Below, piece by piece: positions 1-4,345 of a stretch of DNA of 5,836 nt. A program made the position numbers and the translations under genes. Each line of letters starts with the position of its first letter. The first letter of the stretch is position 1. This DNA comes from Gemmatimonadaceae bacterium. GTDB lineage: Bacteria; Gemmatimonadota; Gemmatimonadetes; Gemmatimonadales; Gemmatimonadaceae. The notes under the pieces are model-generated. The model was not told the DNA's origin. It saw only the letters and a list, made by a program, of their open reading frames with translations, and ran no database searches. The DNA is taken from positions 1-5,836 of the forward strand of contig JANYKY010000134.1 in the NCBI GenBank assembly GCA_025357975.1, written 5' to 3'.

Positions 1-991
1 TGTCGGCAAGAAACGCCGACACACGTTGATCGTGAGACTGGCCGAGCCAGAACAACGCCTTCTTGCGAGCGTCGCGGTCTGGATCGTTCTTCGCGACGTT
101 CATCAGCCAGTCGATACTCGCGGGGTTTTTCTGCTGCGACATCGAGAAGATGATCTTGTCTTTCAACTCGGTGCCATGAATGCGTGGGTAAAGCGATCGA
201 AGATATTGCCCGCCGTCGTCCCCACCCTGACCGAGCCAGAAAATCGCCTTGCCACGGATTTCGTCCGAGGCGCCTTCCCTCTCAGCGAAATCGCGAAGCA
301 TCACCATGCCTTTGCCGCTCCGCTGCTGCGAGAGACCGAAGATCGCTTTGTCCTGAATCTCAGGATTGCTGGTGCTGGCAAGAATCTCATTCAACATCCC
401 GACGGACTTGTCGTCATCGACCTGCGACAGCCAGAAAATCGCGGGGCTGCGAACCTGCGACGGCCGTTTGTCGTCACGCGCAATCGTGTAGATCTGCTGT
501 GCCGCGTGGATGCTATCCGCGAGAGTGACAGGAAAGATCGCGTCACCGGCCGCCTTCCCTGATTGAGTTCGCGCGAGGCCAAGAAGGTATTCGGTGGCGT
601 CATGGGTGGACACGGTTCCGATATCGGTTACACCCGAGGCAGTGCGCCACTTTCCGCCAACGTACGTCCTGATTGTCGACAGCACACCGTTCTCGAATGT
701 CGCGACTACGCGAACGGGACCTTCGCTGCACCGAGTCTCGTACTCAACATCCTCCGATCGCTCGGAGCTCCAGTTCGACCTGTTATCTGCCGATTCATGT
801 GCGTTCGTCGAAATTCCGTTATCGAATCCGCAGATATCAGGGCGCGCGGCGAACGACATTCTGACCTTTCCATTGCGCACGCTCGACACTCTCTGCGCGA
901 TCGACTGCGCCGTAACGCGCGGCGGAATGATGCAGGCGACGACTACGATCGCGGCCCCCGCTGCCAGAGACGTAATTCTGTTTTTGTTCAT
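1..991 (-). CDS. Secreted HEAT-repeat protein, second of a tandem pair (3' end cut by window edge)
   Basis: The open frame runs from an ATG at 991 to the left edge, giving 330 residues. Residues 1-28 form an export signal (basic N-terminus, hydrophobic 8-22). Cleavage could follow VTA28 (signal peptidase I), or C20 could be lipidated because 'VVAC' resembles a lipobox. Residues 29-145 are a small domain with only two cysteines after the signal (C54, C88), a possible disulfide, and an 'ARPDICG' motif. I do not recognise it as a characterised domain. Residues ~155-330 hold at least five HEAT-like repeats of ~32 residues with signature F residues at 186, 218, 251, 282 and 314, alternating 'FWL[SG]Q' and 'F-x-[LM]SQ'. 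HEAT repeats generally mediate protein-protein contacts; no catalytic motif is seen. The last visible residues, 'QSHDQRVSAFLAD', align with the extreme C-terminus of the upstream paralogue ('QSRDPRVQRFLIDLINK'), so only a few residues are probably missing. The start is supported by AGAGGTGA just upstream. Function unknown; a role in an ECF sigma pathway is inferred from the operon. Confidence 0.88.
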   Translation of the reverse strand, partial: MNKNRITSLAAGAAIVVVACIIPPRVTAQSIAQRVSSVRNGKVRMSFAARPDICGFDNGISTNAHESADNRSNWSSERSEDVEYETRCSEGPVRVVATFENGVLSTIRTYVGGKWRTASGVTDIGTVSTHDATEYLLGLARTQSGKAAGDAIFPVTLADSIHAAQQIYTIARDDKRPSQVRSPAIFWLSQVDDDKSVGMLNEILASTSNPEIQDKAIFGLSQQRSGKGMVMLRDFAEREGASDEIRGKAIFWLGQGGDDGGQYLRSLYPRIHGTELKDKIIFSMSQQKNPASIDWLMNVAKNDPDRDARKKALFWLGQSHDQRVSAFLAD

Positions 992-995
992 GGCG

Positions 996-1003
996 TCACC
1001 TCT
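996..1003 (-). promoter_or_regulatory. Ribosome binding site of the second HEAT gene
   Basis: AGAGGTGA lies five bases upstream of the ATG at 991 and overlaps the TAG stop codon (1004-1002) of the preceding gene. It fixes the start and suggests that ribosomes finishing the upstream gene reinitiate here. Confidence 0.7.
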
Positions 1004-2465
1004 ACTTGTTGATGAGGTCGATAAGAAATCGCTGCACTCTTGGATCGCGCGACTGTCCGAGCCAGAAGATTGCCTTCTTTCGCATCTCCGGATCCCTGTC
1101 GGTTTTTGCAATCTGGATGAGCATGTCTACAGCGGCGGGGGTGTTACGCTGGGACAGGACGAAGATCACCTGGTCCTTCATTTCCTTGTCCGTGATCCTC
1201 GAGTACAACGGCGTTATCTCGTCCACGCTGACCCCGCTCTGCGCCGCCCAGAACAGTGCTTTCTTGCGAATGTCTATCGACTCATGCGCGCCCAGTGCGA
1301 TATCCATCAGCCACTTGTCATTTCCCTGACCTTTGCGCTGAGAAAGCGAAAAGAGGATTTTGTCCTTGAGCTCTTCGCTCGTGATTTTCGAAAAAAGACC
1401 GCGCAGGAACTCGTTGTTTTCGGCCGTAGGACGCTGACCGAGCCAGAAGATCGCTTGTCCGCGCAACTCTGCAGACGCTCCTTCCCGCATCGCGACATCA
1501 CGCAGAATCGACGCTCCGCGGCCGCTGGAGTGCTGAGAGATCGCAAAGATGGCCTTATTCTGCGTGTCCTCGTCGTTCGATGTTCGGAGAATTTGTTCAA
1601 GAAGATCTACCGCACGCTCGTCCGGGACCTGACCGAGCCAGAACACTGCCTGGTCGCGTGTTTCCTGGTCGGGGTCGTTGCGCGCGACGCTCATCAGGAG
1701 ATCGGCGGTCTGCGCGTTATGTTTTTGCGAAACGAGGAAGACGGCCTTTCTCCGAAGAGGCGCAGAGCATCGATCGCGGCGCTCGAGAACTTTCGTGAGG
1801 ATTGGAAGCGCTTGATCGGCATCCATCTGTAAAAGTGCGTTCAATGCGGCAACGCGTTCGTCATCGTCGTCGCCGCTTCCTGGACACCCGCTGACCGGAG
1901 CGCTGGCGGATGATGACCCGGACGATGAGCCGGAGGACGAGTATCCGGCTCCGGATGAGCTCGATGAGGAACTCGACGACGATGAAATCGACCGAGCAGT
2001 GGCCGCAACCTCGGCCGCGCAGGATTCGTCGCCGGTGCGTGCGAGCTCGCCACACACACGGGTTCTCAGAGTGGTTGCATCACCGCGCCTGGCTACCGAT
2101 GGATAACTCGAGCTGAGACGACCGAGTGCGGAGCGAGCCGCCTTCAGCTTTTGGGTCCCTCCGACGCGATAAAGCGAGAATGCATAGTAGTAGAGCGACT
2201 CTCCCGCGTACGTCGATGACGGGTACTTCTGCACGACCTGATTGAACAGGTCTGCCGCACGCGAGTTGTCGCCTTTACTGAGCGCGTCGCGCGCGGCGCG
2301 GTAGAGAGAGTCCGCTGCATCCTGCGGCACCCAGGGCTCGGGCGGAGCGAGGTTCATGTACACCATCGCGTCTGCGGAAGGTGTTACAGGTGATTTCGGC
2401 GATTTTGCGGAAGGCGCCGGCGCGAGCAGCGCGGTCACCACGATAAGTCCAATTGTCTTCATCAT
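1002..2465 (-). CDS. Secreted TPR-like/HEAT-repeat protein with poly-serine linker
   Basis: 487 residues. Residues 1-20 are a signal peptide (MMKT basic start, hydrophobic 5-14, cleavage probably near 17-20). Residues 47-122 form a TPR-like helical segment ('ADSLYRAARDAL', 'RAADLFNQVVQKYP', 'GESLYYYAFSLYRVG') of the type seen in BamD/CpoB-like periplasmic proteins. C138 and C149 might pair. Residues 159-193 are a low-complexity Ser/Gly linker with an unbroken run of 11 serines (161-171). An acidic patch follows (D199-E203), then eight HEAT-like repeats with signature F at 243, 275, 307, 340, 372, 405, 435 and 467. These alternate strictly between 'F-x-x-SQ' and 'FW-[LA]-[GA]-Q'. The family role is protein binding; no catalytic residues are evident. 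The start ATG overlaps the stop of the preceding gene (ATGA, 2465-2462), with GAGAGGAA at 2483-2476 as the Shine-Dalgarno; an adjacent second ATG (2462) is also possible. It is co-transcribed with the sigma factor and is paralogous to the next gene. The biological function is not known to me. Confidence 0.9.
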   Translation of the reverse strand: MMKTIGLIVVTALLAPAPSAKSPKSPVTPSADAMVYMNLAPPEPWVPQDAADSLYRAARDALSKGDNSRAADLFNQVVQKYPSSTYAGESLYYYAFSLYRVGGTQKLKAARSALGRLSSSYPSVARRGDATTLRTRVCGELARTGDESCAAEVAATARSISSSSSSSSSSSGAGYSSSGSSSGSSSASAPVSGCPGSGDDDDERVAALNALLQMDADQALPILTKVLERRDRCSAPLRRKAVFLVSQKHNAQTADLLMSVARNDPDQETRDQAVFWLGQVPDERAVDLLEQILRTSNDEDTQNKAIFAISQHSSGRGASILRDVAMREGASAELRGQAIFWLGQRPTAENNEFLRGLFSKITSEELKDKILFSLSQRKGQGNDKWLMDIALGAHESIDIRKKALFWAAQSGVSVDEITPLYSRITDKEMKDQVIFVLSQRNTPAAVDMLIQIAKTDRDPEMRKKAIFWLGQSRDPRVQRFLIDLINK

Positions 2466-3367
2466 TTGTCAGTCATTCCTCTCGGCTGGTCCGCGGGAAT
2501 CGCGGAGCGCAGGCGTGTCATTACGTGTCCGTTCCGGATACTTCCCTGGATCAGCTCGCGGTCCTGTTGAGGGGCATTGGGCGAAAGCTGTACTATTTGC
2601 GCGAGCACCAGCTCGAGATCACCGAGCAGCTTCGCGCGCCGCGGGTCGTCACCGGCGGGTGAATCGAGTAGCAGGCGAGTGTTGGACAGAAGTCCCTTTG
2701 CCCATCCTGCGAATTGTGTGTCCATCTTTGCGTCGCGCCCTTCGAGCGCGAACGAAGTCAACAGCGCCTCGGCGTTCTGGAGATGTTTCTCTGTCGCGAC
2801 CTGATATGAGACATTGGTCGCTGCGAGCTCATTCGCGGCATACGGAGCGTTTCGTGAAGCGCTCACCGCGCGCAGCCCTCCCCGCCCGATGATTCCTGGG
2901 GATTTCCGAATGTCTTCGCGTGTTCTCGGTGCCGAAGCGACTTCTCTCGGAGACGCTGTTTTTTCCGATGAAGTCGGCAGAGCGATTGTTGAGACCGACG
3001 CAGGCTCAGGGACTGGAGATACTCGTGGCGCGTTCGTCCCCGTCGCGGCGTGAGGCGTGGCCACTGCGACACGGGTAGAAGTGGATGGAGCTGACGTCAG
3101 TCGCCCGATCCCAATACCTGTTGCAACAAGTAATGCGGCGGCAGCTGCTGCACCGAGCCAGGTGTAACGCGACGCCAGGCCGTTGCGGGTTGCGTAGCGT
3201 GCGGGGGAAGCGCTGCCTGCTACGACGTGGAGTCTCGGGCCAGCAACCGGTGCCGAGCGTGCGGCCTGGATGGCGGTCCACATTTCATCGCGTGGTGTTG
3301 CAGGAGGGCGGTTATAGTCTTTCCCGGCACTCCGGATGATATCGTCTTTGCGATCGTCGTCTGTCAT
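2462..3367 (-). CDS. Single-pass membrane protein, candidate non-canonical anti-sigma factor
   Basis: 301 residues from the chosen start. Residues 1-66 are hydrophilic and probably cytoplasmic, with 'YNRPPATPRDEMWTAIQAAR' at 18-37, a motif I associate with Gemmatimonadota proteins encoded directly after ECF sigma factors. One transmembrane segment spans about 70-88 (WLGAAAAAALLVATGIGIG). A Pro/Ser/Thr/Ala-rich linker follows to about 160, then a helical C-terminal domain (~175-290) rich in Leu and charged residues that would lie outside the cytoplasm. The topology and position directly after the sigma gene match an anti-sigma factor. However, the protein has no cysteine at all and lacks the zinc-binding HxxxCxxC motif of ZAS-type anti-sigma factors, so the assignment is inferred from context. 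An ATG at 3376 would add three residues, but the purine-rich AGGGGGGA abuts it. The ATG at 3367 has correct spacing and forms an ATGA overlap with the sigma stop, so I prefer 3367. Confidence 0.8.
   Translation of the reverse strand: MTDDDRKDDIIRSAGKDYNRPPATPRDEMWTAIQAARSAPVAGPRLHVVAGSASPARYATRNGLASRYTWLGAAAAAALLVATGIGIGRLTSAPSTSTRVAVATPHAATGTNAPRVSPVPEPASVSTIALPTSSEKTASPREVASAPRTREDIRKSPGIIGRGGLRAVSASRNAPYAANELAATNVSYQVATEKHLQNAEALLTSFALEGRDAKMDTQFAGWAKGLLSNTRLLLDSPAGDDPRRAKLLGDLELVLAQIVQLSPNAPQQDRELIQGSIRNGHVMTRLRSAIPADQPRGMTDK
2476..2483 (-). promoter_or_regulatory. Ribosome binding site of the first HEAT gene
   Basis: GAGAGGAA lies inside the 3' end of the preceding coding region, ten bases before the ATG at 2465. 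It supports translation from the ATGA overlap. Confidence 0.6.
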
Positions 3368-3942
3368 GAAATCCATTCCCCCCTGAAATCCGCGAGGGCT
3401 TCGCGCAGCTTTGCGCGTCCCTGAAACAGTCTGGTCTTTGATGTACCGACTGGAATGTCCAATGCGGCTGCGATCTCGTCGTGCGTAAAGCCTTCGACAT
3501 CATGCATGAGGAAAACCGTTCGGTATTTGTCGCTGAGCGCGCCAATTGCCGCGTTGAGCCTCACTTTGAGGTCCGGCTCGGCCTCACGTGTGTAGATGCC
3601 GATCGATGAGGCGGCTTCGAGTGGGGCTTCGCGATTGCGGGCCGTTTTGACTTTTCGGAGCCCGTTCAGGGCGATCGAGAGGCCGATCGTGTGCAGCCAG
3701 GTGGCGAGTGACGATTCGCTGCGGAAGTCACTGATCCGCTCGAACGCGCGGATGAAAGTGAGCTGCGTGAAGTCACGCGCGAGCTCGTCTTCACCGGCAA
3801 GCCTGTAGGCCAGCCGGTAGACGCGATCCACGTGTGAGTCGTACATCTCTCGCTGAGCGGCTGGGTCGCCATCGATGACCCGTGCCACCAGTTGCTTCTC
3901 GCTCACCCGCCCTCGTGCGTCGGGAACCGTAAGTGCCATCAT
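3364..3942 (-). CDS. ECF-family RNA polymerase sigma factor
   Basis: 192 residues from the ATG at 3942, a normal length for ECF sigma factors. Region 2 spans about 28-103: 'MYDSHVDRVYRLAYRLAG' (33-50), the core-binding/-10 segment 'DFTQLTFIRAFERISDFR' (57-74) and 'SSLATWLHTIGLSIALNGLRK' split over 77-97. Region 4 spans about 129-183, with 'LSDKYRTVFLMHDVEGFTHDEIA' across 136-158 and the -35 recognition helix 'PVGTSKTRLFQGRAKLRE' (164-181). Regions 1 and 3 are absent, as expected for the ECF group. It should direct core polymerase to a dedicated set of promoters. The frame stays open upstream to an ATG at 4104, but that extension is Cys/Leu/Trp-rich, encodes the repetitive intergenic DNA and has no family counterpart. 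Real starts could be 3942, 3939 or GTG 3957; the Shine-Dalgarno (AGAAG before 3942) is weak. It is the first gene of the four-gene operon, and its stop codon overlaps the next start. Confidence 0.95.
   Translation of the reverse strand: MMALTVPDARGRVSEKQLVARVIDGDPAAQREMYDSHVDRVYRLAYRLAGEDELARDFTQLTFIRAFERISDFRSESSLATWLHTIGLSIALNGLRKVKTARNREAPLEAASSIGIYTREAEPDLKVRLNAAIGALSDKYRTVFLMHDVEGFTHDEIAAALDIPVGTSKTRLFQGRAKLREALADFRGEWIS
3377..3384 (-). promoter_or_regulatory. Ribosome binding site that decides the start of the membrane protein
   Basis: AGGGGGGA ends immediately before the ATG at 3376, too close to serve it. It sits nine bases upstream of the ATG at 3367, which favours the shorter N-terminus. 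It lies within the last codons of the sigma factor gene. Confidence 0.55.
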
Positions 3943-3992
3943 CGGAACTTCTGACACAGCGACGCTCGAAAGGGTTCGGTTTCCGAAACGGC

Positions 3993-4023
3993 AAGCCACA
4001 AGGCACACAAGGCACAAGCCACA
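3993..4023. repeat. Short direct repeats AAGCCACA / AAGGCACA
   Basis: AAGCCACA occurs at 3993-4000 and 4016-4023. AAGGCACA occurs at 4000-4007 and 4009-4016, nine bases apart. Together they form a degenerate tandem array just upstream of the sigma gene. The period is the same as in the neighbouring inverted element, but the unit sequence differs. Confidence 0.6.
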
Positions 4024-4068
4024 GGCCAAAAGCCAGCCACGCGCTAACGGCCAACAACAACAACCTTG

Positions 4069-4314
4069 AGACGCAGATATCGCAGAGGTTGCAGAGAACG
4101 ACATTCTCGGCGTCAGCTGCCGCTCGAGCGTACTTCACATACGGGGGTTTGTCTATGTGCGGAACGATATTCCGGAAGGCACCTCGAACTCTGAATGTCG
4201 GTCAACCAAAATCAAGATTTGCTTCTATCGCTATCTCGCGGCATGGCACGAGACGGATGAATGTCGTTCTCTGCGGCCTCTGCGGTCTCTGCGGTCTCTG
4301 CGGTCTCTGCGTCT
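4069..4314. repeat. Inverted-repeat element with arms of 9-bp units (3 versus 5 copies)
   Basis: The left arm (4069-4106) reads agacgcaga, tatcgcaga, ggttgcaga, then gaacgacattc. The reverse complement of the right arm (4259-4314) reads agacgcaga, gaccgcaga three times, ggccgcaga, then gaacgacattc. The innermost 16 bp (4091-4106 against 4259-4274) are a perfect inverted match, and the inner 26 bp match at 24 positions. The arms differ in length by exactly two 9-bp units. The 152-bp centre (4107-4258) encodes nothing recognisable and carries a small dyad cggaa-cgata-ttccg at 4160-4174. No target-site duplication is obvious. The layout is compatible with a non-autonomous, MITE-like or REP-like intergenic element, but mobility is not shown. 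Confidence 0.75.
4270..4314. repeat. Tandem 9-bp repeat array, five units
   Basis: The five contiguous units on the plus strand are tctgcggcc, three identical tctgcggtc (4279-4305) and tctgcgtct. They form the outer portion of the right arm of the inverted element. The unit is a multiple of three, so translations across it give repeating peptides that should not be mistaken for genes. Confidence 0.85.
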
Positions 4315-4345
4315 AAATGCCTTTGTCGGCGATTCGAGAGAAAGA

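Larger units (their letters stand above)
3943..4345. other. Intergenic region between M14 gene and sigma-factor operon
   Basis: These 403 bp contain no credible gene. They hold an inverted-repeat element (4069-4314), a small direct repeat (3993-4023) and a short dyad TTCGG-TTT-CCGAA (3975-3987) about 33 bp before the sigma start. The promoter of the operon must lie somewhere here, but I see no convincing -35/-10 pair. I also see no clear hairpin-plus-U-tract terminator after the M14 gene. Open frames across the region encode only repetitive peptides. Confidence 0.7.

Noticed and set aside
38..1643. Near-identical 15-bp sequences around ctgaccgagccagaa (38, 227, 1053, 1434, 1629) as a dispersed DNA element
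   Set aside because: All are in frame and encode the FWLGQ signature of the HEAT repeats, so they are explained by protein repeat duplication.
594..1832. Long plus-strand open frame (412 codons) antisense to both HEAT genes
   Set aside because: It lies across two well-supported minus-strand genes. Its recurring 'LTEPED'-like peptides are simply the complement of the repeated FWLGQ codons, it spans the junction between the genes, and it has no recognisable domain.
3961..3984. Possible autoregulatory ECF promoter (GGAAAC ... CGTC on the minus strand)
   Set aside because: The spacer is only 14 bp, shorter than the usual 15-17, the -35 match is imperfect, and the very short distance to the start makes it a weak candidate.
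3943..4104. Longer sigma factor starting at 4104 with a Cys/Leu/Trp-rich N-terminus
   Set aside because: The extra residues translate the repetitive intergenic DNA, have no counterpart in ECF sigma factors, and would give an abnormal length. The start at 3942 gives a normal 192-residue protein.
4270..4314. Possible CRISPR array
   Set aside because: The units are 9 bp and contiguous, with no unique spacers and no cas genes nearby.
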